Shown: one piece after another, positions 33,759 through 41,204 of the stretch | Layout: each line of letters opens with the position of its first letter | How positions within the stretch are numbered: position 1 is the first letter of the stretch | From: an uncultured Oscillospiraceae bacterium | GTDB lineage: Bacteria > Bacillota > Clostridia > Oscillospirales > Oscillospiraceae | DNA length: 42,898 nt | Direction of reading: 5' to 3' | Assembly: GCA_910588625.1 (NCBI GenBank) | Contig: CAJUQN010000018.1 | Location: 1 to 42,898, forward strand | Notes under the pieces: generated by a model | Seen by the model: the letters and a program-made list of their open reading frames with translations, nothing else | What the model was told of the DNA's origin: nothing | Databases searched by the model: none | Position numbers and translations under genes: made by a program

Positions 33759-34014
33759 GAAGCACATTGAGCTGTCAGCCGTTCTTGTGCCAGAGCACAG
33801 CCTGCCAGTTGCATACAAACCATTATTTTTATTATAGTCTGGCAGTCCACTGCTGCTCGCCAGAGAAGCTGGAGCAGAACGATACCCAATATTAGGAGAC
33901 GAAACGGCCAGCTAACAGACCACATCTCGTTAAGAGACAGGCTCCAGGCTCATGCTATGTGAAAGGCTTTCTATTTAATTGCATAAGAGGCATCGCAACA
34001 AATAGAGAAAACAA
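33759..34014. other. Intergenic stretch without recognised features
   Basis: About 255 bp between the kinase stop and the terminator of the mobile-element operon. I see one loose 7-bp inverted repeat (33802-33808 with 33839-33845) around an AT-rich loop, and no gene, tRNA or clear attachment site. It marks the junction between the TCS/ABC block and the DNA-processing module. Confidence 0.4.
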
Positions 34015-34043
34015 TGCGGGGGAAGACTGAACCTTCCCCCGCA
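34015..34043 (-). terminator. Terminator of the DNA-processing operon
   Basis: TGCGGGGGAAG, 7-nt loop, CTTCCCCCGCA: a perfect 11-bp stem just past the stop at 34057. The minus strand continues TTGTTTTC, a modest T-tract. It may also stop plus-strand transcription from the kinase gene. Confidence 0.75.
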
Positions 34044-34056
34044 CGCTTATTCCCGT

Positions 34057-35034
34057 TTATGCCGCCTTTTGAAAGCGAATACTCTGTGCCCTCATTTGGA
34101 GCTCCTGCCCCAGGAACTTCAGCGTGGAAAATTCATCGTCCAAGCCATCCAGTTCCCGACGGAGTACACCCTCATAGTGCTTCTTTTTCTCCTCCAGCGC
34201 CTGGATCTTCAGCACCCAACGCTCCATCACCGCCGGGCTCTGGCTGCCGGATTTGATGAGGTAGTCCGCCCGCTCCTGGTAGGTAGCAATTTCCTTCTTC
34301 ACCGCCGCATAGAATTCCTCGGTCATTTTAGACCGCTGCTTTTCATCGTCGATAATGAAAAAGCTGTTCACCATCAGCGGCGTCTCTCTGCGGTTGAGCC
34401 CGCCCAGCAGGCCGATGAAGTCCTCAAACACGTCCACCTTGTCCATGTGGGTGCGGGGCACGAAGTACATATGCCCTGTGATGCTCAGCTTGGTGGCCTC
34501 CAGCCCCCGCAGATAATTGACGCAGATGGTTTCGATCTGTTTTCGGTTGGCGCACTTCTGATAGAGTTCGAACAGCTCCTCCGCCTTGCGGCAGCAGGCC
34601 GGCACGTCGATGGCGTCGTCCGGTGCCATGTTTTCCGCTCGAAACACGCCGTCTTTCTTATCATAGCTGATGTTCGCCAGCTTTTCGTAGTTGTTGGTAC
34701 GCTGGTTCAGCGTCTCCTTCACCAGCTCCCGGGATAAAATATCGGCGCTGGTGCGTTTATTGTCCCGGCAGTAGGCCAGGTAGATATTGGTCTCCCCCAT
34801 GGCCGTCACCGGGATGCGCTCCCGGATGTCGCCGGTGGCGGAGCGGAACGCGTCCCCCACGGACAGCCGGGTGCCGCCGGCGTAGGGGATGCCCATGTCC
34901 TCGCACAGCTTGGACAGATCCTCTTTGTCCACCAGCAGGTTCGCCAGGGAGAAATAGAGAAACTTGCCCAGCATATGGGCCTCGTCGCCCTGGGACGTGC
35001 CAATAAAATCGTGCATATCAAATACGTTATCCAT
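34057..35034 (-). CDS. DUF6744-like protein of a mobile element
   Basis: 325 residues; ATG after AGGAGG. Soluble, no signal peptide. Features seen: GDEAHMLGKFLYFSLANLL near the start, a central ATKLSITGHMYFVPRTH segment, and a long C-terminal coiled-coil-like helix from about 230 (KQRSKMTEEFYAAVKKEI onward) rich in K, E and Q. My assignment to DUF6744, a family of unknown function from Firmicutes mobile elements and phages, is from memory and only moderately sure. Last gene of the operon, 18 nt after the primase. Confidence 0.6.
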   Translation of the reverse strand: MDNVFDMHDFIGTSQGDEAHMLGKFLYFSLANLLVDKEDLSKLCEDMGIPYAGGTRLSVGDAFRSATGDIRERIPVTAMGETNIYLAYCRDNKRTSADILSRELVKETLNQRTNNYEKLANISYDKKDGVFRAENMAPDDAIDVPACCRKAEELFELYQKCANRKQIETICVNYLRGLEATKLSITGHMYFVPRTHMDKVDVFEDFIGLLGGLNRRETPLMVNSFFIIDDEKQRSKMTEEFYAAVKKEIATYQERADYLIKSGSQSPAVMERWVLKIQALEEKKKHYEGVLRRELDGLDDEFSTLKFLGQELQMRAQSIRFQKAA

Positions 35035-35052
35035 ACTTGCCCTCCTGTTTTT

Positions 35053-36117
35053 TCACATGGCCTCTACCCGACTGAGAAGGTAATCATCGATCCCCTTGTA
35101 CGCCGGGTCCCATGTGTATTTCGTGTATTTTAGGCCCTTGATGGCCTGCACTTCCCTCCGCATCGCCAGCACGGCATTGCGGACATCTGGGTTGGTCATT
35201 TGGTCCATATCCATGGCCTCCACCACCCGGGAGACGCCCAATCCCATCAGCGTTTTCTTCAGCCCGCGGATGGCATTTACCCCGCCCACGCACACAAACA
35301 GCGCGTCATGGGCCAGGTAGCTGGCCACGTCCCCCTTTAGCGGGCCCTCCGTGAGGAAGGCCCGCTTTTGGGTGGTGTCGCCGGTGACATGGATGTAGGA
35401 ATAGCTGCGCGTGCCGTTGGGCAGATCCCGGCTGGACAGCCAGCGGTATTTTCGGTTTGGCTTGTCCGCGTCGTCCAGGCGGATCTTCATGCCCTGGATC
35501 AGCCCGTTTTTGTTGCGGACAGGGATCAAGAAGCCCTTTGGGCCGGTGATCGTCCAATCGCCATAGTAAGTACGGAACCCCGGCAGCCCCAGCAGCTCAT
35601 GGCCACAGGAGCGGAGCAGGGCGGCCAAAAGCCGCCGCCCCGCCTCCGTTTCCGGCATACTTCGGTACTGATTTGCCTGGATGCGCTCCTCAGACAGCCC
35701 CCGCTCCAGCAGGTTTTCCCGGTGCTTATCCAGCAGCGTCAGGTGGTCCAGCATGGCGGTGTACGCCTCATGCCGCTGTTCCAGGGGCAAGGGCTGGCGT
35801 TCGGCGTCCGATGGGGATGCTTCCCGCCTGGACATGGGGTAGACCTTGCCCTCCTGTTTCAGCGCCTGGTATGCCTCCCGGTTGGTCACGCCCATGAGCC
35901 GGGCGTACAGCGTCACGCTGTTGCCATGGGCGCCGCACAGGTGGCAGCGGTACTGGTCGGTGGCGGTGTTCAGGCTGAGATGGTACTTCCCCGGCCCGTG
36001 GTCGTGGCAGAAGGGGCAGGTGGCCTCCACCTCCCGATGCCGCAGCGTCCGGGAATCCAAGGCTATGCCGCACCGTCTGGCCGCGTCCACGATGGGGATT
36101 TTTTCGTATTGCTTCAC
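35053..36117 (-). CDS. CHC2 zinc-finger DNA primase-like protein
   Basis: 354 residues from a GTG at 36117. N-terminal zinc finger with Cys34, Cys37, Cys58 and Cys61 (CPFCHDHGP and YRCHLCGAHGN), as in DnaG-type CHC2 domains. A TOPRIM-like region follows at about 235-330: FLTEGPLKGDVAS with the catalytic Glu, and VVEAMDMDQM carrying the Asp pair. No helicase domain. Such primases belong to plasmids, phages and integrative elements. It lies 19 nt after the SMC-like ATPase gene and shares an operon with the Rad52-like annealer. Confidence 0.85.
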   Translation of the reverse strand: MKQYEKIPIVDAARRCGIALDSRTLRHREVEATCPFCHDHGPGKYHLSLNTATDQYRCHLCGAHGNSVTLYARLMGVTNREAYQALKQEGKVYPMSRREASPSDAERQPLPLEQRHEAYTAMLDHLTLLDKHRENLLERGLSEERIQANQYRSMPETEAGRRLLAALLRSCGHELLGLPGFRTYYGDWTITGPKGFLIPVRNKNGLIQGMKIRLDDADKPNRKYRWLSSRDLPNGTRSYSYIHVTGDTTQKRAFLTEGPLKGDVASYLAHDALFVCVGGVNAIRGLKKTLMGLGVSRVVEAMDMDQMTNPDVRNAVLAMRREVQAIKGLKYTKYTWDPAYKGIDDYLLSRVEAM

Positions 36118-36136
36118 GGCCAGACGGACTCACCCC

Positions 36137-37945
36137 CTACGCCGCCTGCCGCTGGGCCACGTCAATAGGCCGCACAGGCCGCACCGCCAGGGGCGCGCCG
36201 CTGACGCACTTGGCCATGATGACCTGCCCGGTGGGCCGCACGTTGTTGAGGTCGTCCACCGACTCCATGTTGTCCACGAACACCGGGTAATTGCGCCCAG
36301 TGAGCCGTTTCATCAGTTCGGACACCTCCATCCCCGCCCGGATCTTCTCGGACAGGGAAAGCCGGTCATAGCGCCGCCCGCCGTAGGTAAACTTGAACAC
36401 GTCTTTCCGCTCCCCGGTGGACTTTACCACGTCGTAGAGGGAGATCTCCACTCGGTTCATTTTCAGCGCCGAGAAGGTCAGCTTTGCCCGTTCGCTCACA
36501 TAGATGGCAACGTCGGCGATCAGCTTTTTCAGCGCCGTGATCTTGTCCTGGGCGGCTTTGATCTTTCCGTCAAAGTCCTCCGGCCTCTGCTCCGCCGCGG
36601 CCTGGGCCGCCTTCAAATCGGCGACGCACTCCCGTAGTTCCTCCCGGCACTCCTTCAACTGAGCGTACTCCGCCTCAGAGAGATTTCCGTACTCCAAATC
36701 AGAAGTAAGCTGCTGGATCTGGGAGCGCAGATCGTCCGCGGGGCTGTCCTCCGTCTTTTGGGCCCGAAGGCCGGCCAGCTGCCCTTCCAGCTTGGCTACA
36801 TCATCGGCCTGGAACTGCTCAAAGACCGCCCTGGCCTTGGCGTCGTTCTCCGTCAGCTCATTGAGCTGGGCCCGCTGCTCCTGTCCGGCGGCGATGGCCG
36901 CCTTTGAGGACTGTTCCAGAGCGGCCCGGATTTCCGGCAGGGCCTCCTCAGTAATGAGGCGGCGGCAGGTGGGGCAGGGCGCGCCGGGGACACAGGCGTG
37001 GAACGCCTGCTTGTCCCGGTTGAACCGCTCGGCCAGCTCCGCCAGCCGGGCGTTGGCCTCGGCCACGGCCTGGGTGTAGGGGGACTGGTATTGCTCCGCC
37101 CTCCGGGCGGCCAGCTTCCGCTCTACTTCCAAAATTTCCGCGTCCAGGGGCGAGCCGTCCCGGGCCGCTTCGTCGTAGCGGGCGCTGAGCTCCACCAGCC
37201 GCTGCTCCATGGCCTTGGCGTCCAAGCCGCCGAACCGCTTGGCCTCCAGGGATTCCACCGTCCTGATAAGGGTGTCGCGGCGGGCGGACAGGCCCTCTAC
37301 AGTCCTGCTCCAGTCCTGGGCCTGGCTGTCCGCCAGATCCTTCTGACCCTGGAGGTAGATGATGGTCTCCTCCAGCTCCCGGATGTCCGCCCGCTTTTTC
37401 TTCAGGTAGGTGTCCGGCGAGAGAAGCTGCTCATGCTCCAGGGCCGCCCGGGTGGCGTCGGAGAGCTGGGCCAGCACCGCCTCATGGGAAATCAGGGGCA
37501 GGTGCCGCTCCAGCAGGTTTTTGCCATCCTCCCCCAGCTCCTCGATGAAGTAGAGAGGGTTAAAGATGGACAGGAATACGTCCTTCTCTCCAAACAGTTC
37601 GGTGAGATCCATCTGGCGGATCTCGCAGCTGTCATAGAGGATGGTCATGCGGTTTTTGTGCCGGGTGCGGGTGAGCACATGGGCCGTGCCCGTTTCATCC
37701 ACAAAGCTCATGGTGATGGACACATCGGGCTGAACCTCGTTGTGCAGCCGGTCGATGCCCCGCTCCCCGAAAAAGGGGAGGCCGGTGACTACGAAGGCGA
37801 TGGCGTCTGCGATGCTGGTTTTGCCCCGTCCGTTGCCGCCGGTGATGACTGTAGGATTGCCGAACACCAGGTTCGTAGGCTCCACATAGGATTTGAACCC
37901 GGCGATGGTCATGTCGGTGATCTGAAAGCTTTGGATTTTCTCCAT
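36137..37945 (-). CDS. SMC/SbcC-like AAA ATPase with zinc hook
   Basis: 602 residues. N-terminal ATPase half with Walker A GGNGRGKTS at about 36-44. Coiled coil from about 190 to 500, rich in E, R, A, Q and L, with a short CPTC zinc-hook-like motif near 330. C-terminal half has an SMC-type signature (LSLSEKIRAGMEVSE) and Walker B (YPVFVDNMESVDDL). Relatives (SbcC, RecN, RecF) handle DNA ends and recombination intermediates. The short arms make it much smaller than true SbcC, and no SbcD nuclease gene is visible. It follows the Rad52-like gene by 13 nt, so both probably act in element replication or recombination. Confidence 0.85.
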   Translation of the reverse strand: MEKIQSFQITDMTIAGFKSYVEPTNLVFGNPTVITGGNGRGKTSIADAIAFVVTGLPFFGERGIDRLHNEVQPDVSITMSFVDETGTAHVLTRTRHKNRMTILYDSCEIRQMDLTELFGEKDVFLSIFNPLYFIEELGEDGKNLLERHLPLISHEAVLAQLSDATRAALEHEQLLSPDTYLKKKRADIRELEETIIYLQGQKDLADSQAQDWSRTVEGLSARRDTLIRTVESLEAKRFGGLDAKAMEQRLVELSARYDEAARDGSPLDAEILEVERKLAARRAEQYQSPYTQAVAEANARLAELAERFNRDKQAFHACVPGAPCPTCRRLITEEALPEIRAALEQSSKAAIAAGQEQRAQLNELTENDAKARAVFEQFQADDVAKLEGQLAGLRAQKTEDSPADDLRSQIQQLTSDLEYGNLSEAEYAQLKECREELRECVADLKAAQAAAEQRPEDFDGKIKAAQDKITALKKLIADVAIYVSERAKLTFSALKMNRVEISLYDVVKSTGERKDVFKFTYGGRRYDRLSLSEKIRAGMEVSELMKRLTGRNYPVFVDNMESVDDLNNVRPTGQVIMAKCVSGAPLAVRPVRPIDVAQRQAA

Positions 37946-37958
37946 GTTCCGCTCCTCT

Positions 37959-38840
37959 CTACGCCGCCTGGGGCTGTGTCTCCGCGATTTTGAACTCCTC
38001 CAGCATATAGTAGACCACGGTATCCTTCTGCCGCTTTTCCAGCTTTGCGTTGGCTAAAACAACGCCCACGGCCAGCTCGGGATGCTCTCCGCGCACAAAG
38101 GCTTCCAGCTTGTCCCCCTGGGAGGACTCCAGCTTCAGCTGGGTGCTGCTGGAATTCATGCCCTTGTTGATCCGGGCATGGCGGATAATGTAGGTGATGC
38201 CCTCCGGTTTGCTTCCGCCCGCAGGCATCCCTTCGGTCTTACCGCCGGATGTTTCAGCCGGCTTGGCCTGTCCCGCCGGGCCTTCGCCGCCGCCCTCCGT
38301 CTCCGCCTGGGGCCGCAGACCGCCGGCCGGGGCCGGAGTGAGGTTCAGCTTGCCCAACATCTTGAGATAGGCGTAGTCCAAACGCTCCTGCTGGTCCTTT
38401 TTCATGTACCAGGTCTTGCCCCGCTTTTCCACGTCCACAAAGACCACATCCATGTTATACAGCACCCGGCCGATGCCCCACTGGACGGCGGCTCGCTTCA
38501 TGCTGTCGGACAGACCGCCCTTCACAGGCTCGATGTCCGAATTCTCAGCGCCGTCCCATTTGGTGATGAAGCCCTCTCCATAACGGATGGAGATGCCGCA
38601 CAACTGGGCTTCTTTTCCGCCGGCGCCGTGCCAGGGCTTGAACTCGTTGTACCAGTTCTCCGCCCCCACCACGTCATCCAGCCGGCCCATGATGGCCCGG
38701 TTGGTAACGTAGGGGACGGCAATGCCCAGTTCCCTTGCCTCGATCACCTTTTGCAGCCGCCATTCTAAATCCTCCGGCGCGAAGGGCATGGCCAGCTCCG
38801 CCTGGATCTGTCTCGGGTCTTTTTCTTTCACTGTGTTCAC
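37959..38840 (-). CDS. Rad52/DdrA-family single-strand annealing protein
   Basis: 293 residues. Residues 15-145 match the Rad52/Rad22 core: PEDLEWRLQKVIEARE, VPYVTNRAIMGRLDDVVGAENW, and GGLSDSMKRAAVQWGIGRVLYNM. A low-complexity Gly/Pro/Ala/Glu linker (about 170-215) leads to a C-terminal domain (FVRGEHPELAVG, VVYYMLEEFKIAE), probably for protein contacts. Such annealers catalyse strand annealing in phage and ICE recombination. Its start overlaps the E2-like gene's stop by 4 nt. Confidence 0.85.
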   Translation of the reverse strand: MNTVKEKDPRQIQAELAMPFAPEDLEWRLQKVIEARELGIAVPYVTNRAIMGRLDDVVGAENWYNEFKPWHGAGGKEAQLCGISIRYGEGFITKWDGAENSDIEPVKGGLSDSMKRAAVQWGIGRVLYNMDVVFVDVEKRGKTWYMKKDQQERLDYAYLKMLGKLNLTPAPAGGLRPQAETEGGGEGPAGQAKPAETSGGKTEGMPAGGSKPEGITYIIRHARINKGMNSSSTQLKLESSQGDKLEAFVRGEHPELAVGVVLANAKLEKRQKDTVVYYMLEEFKIAETQPQAA

Positions 38841-39514
38841 CTCGCGTCCAAAAAGTCTCTCAGTGTTCCGCCGTCCGGCACCAGCACATCGGTGTAATAG
38901 TGGGACGGCGTTTTCCCCTTCATCTGCTCTAAGAGGTCGCGGTACTCGGCATGGAGCCGGTTGTTGTCCCTGGAATAGAGGTCGTTGTTGTTGGGCAGAC
39001 GCAGGAGATAGCCCATCAGCGTGTGCAGCCGGGCGGGGTCCCTGTAGATGGGCAGGGCGTTGTTCCCAGTGCAGATGCTGTTGTTCCCATGCACGTTGGA
39101 AAATGGGTAACGGTAAGTGGGCGTGTCCGGCGTCAGCCGCCGCTCATCCTTCGCCACGCAGACCCGGCATCCGGCCACCTTGCCCTCCTGGGGCATATAC
39201 TGGAAGCCGAACACTAGCCGGGGCAGCGGGAAATCCCGGTACTCGGTGTCATAGTAGGTGATGTCCGCGTACAGCTCCGGATAGCGCATGAAATAGGTGA
39301 CGTACTTCTTCTCCATCACCACCGCGATGCAGCCCTCGGGCAGCAGCCCGGTAGGGCGGCGTTCATCATCATAACGGCTGGTGAGGAAGCAGTCGCACAG
39401 GGCCTGGGGCGTGATGTTTTTATGGGTGGTGACGCCGCCCGCTTTTTGCTGCTCCACCACCACCTCGCCGCGCTCGGTGCTGATGTGGATGGTCATATCA
39501 AATTCTGGCCGCAT
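38837..39514 (-). CDS. PRTRC system protein B / prokaryotic E2 family D-like protein
   Basis: 225 residues from the ATG at 39514, which follows GGAAGGAGG and overlaps the previous stop (TGATG); the longer ORF to 39688 is read-through. The middle has the layout of PRTRC protein B (Prok_E2_D): PLPRLVFGFQYMP, then TPTYRYPFSNVHGNNSICTGNN with a conserved-looking Cys148, then a helical C-terminal part. The family is predicted from its fold to resemble ubiquitin-conjugating E2 enzymes and occurs in PRTRC clusters with JAB, ThiF and ParB proteins. None of those partners is in the window. Assignment from motif memory; moderate confidence. Confidence 0.65.
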   Translation of the reverse strand: MRPEFDMTIHISTERGEVVVEQQKAGGVTTHKNITPQALCDCFLTSRYDDERRPTGLLPEGCIAVVMEKKYVTYFMRYPELYADITYYDTEYRDFPLPRLVFGFQYMPQEGKVAGCRVCVAKDERRLTPDTPTYRYPFSNVHGNNSICTGNNALPIYRDPARLHTLMGYLLRLPNNNDLYSRDNNRLHAEYRDLLEQMKGKTPSHYYTDVLVPDGGTLRDFLDAR

Positions 39515-40083
39515 CACGCAGCCTCCTTCCATTCGTTTGGCATCGAGTAGATGGGGACGATCTTGTTCAGACCCAGCACCGCTTCCAGCTGCCGGTTCAG
39601 CTCTTGAAACCCGTCCAGGATTTCCATAAATGCCATGGGCAGTTCCTCCAGCCCATAAAACTCCTCGTTCGAGAAAAACAGGACACACCAGCGTCCCCGA
39701 TCACCGGCGGACAGCCGCCAGCCGTAGTCATAGCTGTAGCTGTTCAGACGGAAACCCTCGTGGATCACCTGCTCGGCGTTTCGGCGGTAGGGGTTGATCC
39801 CCTCCTCCAGCCCTTTTTCCGTTTCAAGCCGTGCGCACAGCTCACAGAAGCGGTCTACCATGGGATCGGACAGCACCCAGGTCTCTATACCCGATTCCTC
39901 GTTATAGTAGCTGCTGGTATCTTCAAAGATCGACACAGCCAATTCCATGGACAGCTCATAAAACGCGTCTTCATCCAGGGGAATGCTGTTAAACGACGGC
40001 CACCCTTTTTTCAATCTTGGATTGTCATGAACCGTTTTCGCCAGGTACAGCATATGGAAAAAGTAAGAACTCAGATCCTCCAT
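39514..40083 (-). CDS. Hypothetical protein of the mobile-element operon
   Basis: 189 residues, soluble and acidic, with many aromatic residues (YFFHMLYLAKTVHD at the start, NSYSYDYGWRLSAGDRGRW in the middle) and a Glu/Leu-rich C-terminal helix. No family recognised. It sits directly upstream of the E2-like gene, with stop and start overlapping by 1 nt, so the two are translationally coupled and may work together. Confidence 0.7.
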   Translation of the reverse strand: MEDLSSYFFHMLYLAKTVHDNPRLKKGWPSFNSIPLDEDAFYELSMELAVSIFEDTSSYYNEESGIETWVLSDPMVDRFCELCARLETEKGLEEGINPYRRNAEQVIHEGFRLNSYSYDYGWRLSAGDRGRWCVLFFSNEEFYGLEELPMAFMEILDGFQELNRQLEAVLGLNKIVPIYSMPNEWKEAA

Positions 40084-40092
40084 GGCGGCACC

Positions 40093-40392
40093 TCAGCAAA
40101 ACACGCGCGCCGCCTTGGGGGCGGGCGGAACCCGGGCCACAGTCTGCGCGAACTGGGCGAGATTCTGCGACGTTTTATACAGCCTGTCGTAATACTCCTC
40201 CAGCGCGGGCACGTCGTCCGCTTCAAAAGCGTCAAAGTCGATGTCCCCCAGGCGGAGAAACTCCCCCTCTAGATTGGGGCGCAGAATATGCTCCAGCAGA
40301 TAGGGGTTGACGCCGTCATCCGGCACATACAGCTGCTCCTTCGCCTGGGAAAACCGGGTGGACAGCAGTTTCAGGTTCAGCTTCATACTCAC
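40093..40392 (-). CDS. Small hypothetical protein of the mobile-element operon
   Basis: 99 residues from a GTG at 40392 with GAGGGGGTG upstream; an ATG at 40386 is an alternative. Mostly helical, acidic centre (GDIDFDAFEADDVPALEEYY). No family recognised. It is 9 nt before the next gene and shares the operon with the recombination proteins. Confidence 0.65.
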   Translation of the reverse strand: MSMKLNLKLLSTRFSQAKEQLYVPDDGVNPYLLEHILRPNLEGEFLRLGDIDFDAFEADDVPALEEYYDRLYKTSQNLAQFAQTVARVPPAPKAARVFC

Positions 40393-40404
40393 GCGCCCAC
40401 CCCC

Positions 40405-40689
40405 TCAACAGTCGCTGGGGAGCAGGACGGTGGTGGTGGAACGGTCCGATTCCGTGATGATCCAGAACTTCTCGCCGGCCTGGGTCTGGTAGACAGACAA
40501 CAGCCTGTCGCCATCGCGCAGCGCCTGCTCGTTGCGCTGCCAATCGGACTGGCACACATCGCCCCAGTCCCCGCTCAGGTGACGGTTGATGGCGGCGTCC
40601 ACCTCTCTGCGGGGGAGCGCATTCTTCGCGTTGCGGGTAATCATCAGCCTGCCCGGGTTGAACCGGGGATTCACAGTAATAACACTCAT
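40405..40689 (-). CDS. Small conserved plasmid/ICE-type protein
   Basis: 94 residues; ATG with GAGGAG upstream. The pattern INRHLSGDWGDV, then RDGDRLLSVYQT, then FWIITESDRSTTTVLLPSDC matches a small family common on plasmids and integrative elements, sometimes labelled plasmid-related protein. Its function is unknown to me. Operonic with the genes on both sides. Confidence 0.7.
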   Translation of the reverse strand: MSVITVNPRFNPGRLMITRNAKNALPRREVDAAINRHLSGDWGDVCQSDWQRNEQALRDGDRLLSVYQTQAGEKFWIITESDRSTTTVLLPSDC

Positions 40690-40701
40690 AAAAATTCTCC
40701 T

Positions 40702-41103
40702 CTACGTCAGCGCCTTGAAGCCGTTGGGCGTCAAGATGTTGAATATCATTTTGTTGGTAATGGTCTCGTGGAGCTCAGCGCCAGTGTGCCGCCCCTTGGC
40801 GTCAAACTGCTCCTCCGTCTCGTTCCGGGTCACCTTCACAATCCGTCCCTTGATGACGTGGGGCGTGTCACACTCGATCAGGCCGTTAATCAACCCCGAG
40901 CCGCCGATCAGACCGATCTGGCTGATGGACAGGGGCAGCGGCGGGCGCTTCACCCCGCTGTCCAGCTCGCTGCGGGCCATCATCCGCTGAAAGCTGTCCG
41001 AACGGCCCAGCTGCCGCTCCAGCTCCTTCTTGTTGAACTTCTCACCCCGGAAGGTCTTTACCTCCAGCGGTTTGGCTGGGAGCGCGTAGCGCCCCTCGGG
41101 CAA
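40702..41103 (-). CDS. Hypothetical protein, first gene of the mobile-element operon (start uncertain)
   Basis: 133 residues if translation starts at the TTG at 41103. The frame stays open and protein-like further upstream (LEWFSTHPGSIPCLTELPEG) but offers no ATG or GTG before it runs into the divergent helicase gene. Visible features are a basic segment (FRGEKFNKKELERQLGRSD) and a C-terminal beta-rich part (IKGRIVKVTRNETEEQFDAK, ETITNKMIFNILTP). No family recognised. The true start could be a rare codon or hidden by a frameshift. Confidence 0.6.
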   Translation of the reverse strand: MPEGRYALPAKPLEVKTFRGEKFNKKELERQLGRSDSFQRMMARSELDSGVKRPPLPLSISQIGLIGGSGLINGLIECDTPHVIKGRIVKVTRNETEEQFDAKGRHTGAELHETITNKMIFNILTPNGFKALT

Positions 41104-41204
41104 TTCCGTGAGGCAGGGAATGGAACCGGGATGGGTGGAAAACCACTCCAGCCATTGGGTATCCTGGGGAACAACATCCCGTTTTTTTCGAGTGCCCAGG
41201 ATGA

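Noticed and set aside
33802..33845. CTGCCAG ... CTGGCAG inverted repeat after the kinase gene as a terminator
   Set aside because: Only 7 bp with a 30-nt loop and no T-run following; too weak.
33759..34056. tRNA gene or attachment site at the edge of the mobile module
   Set aside because: No cloverleaf or direct-repeat pair could be found in the visible sequence.
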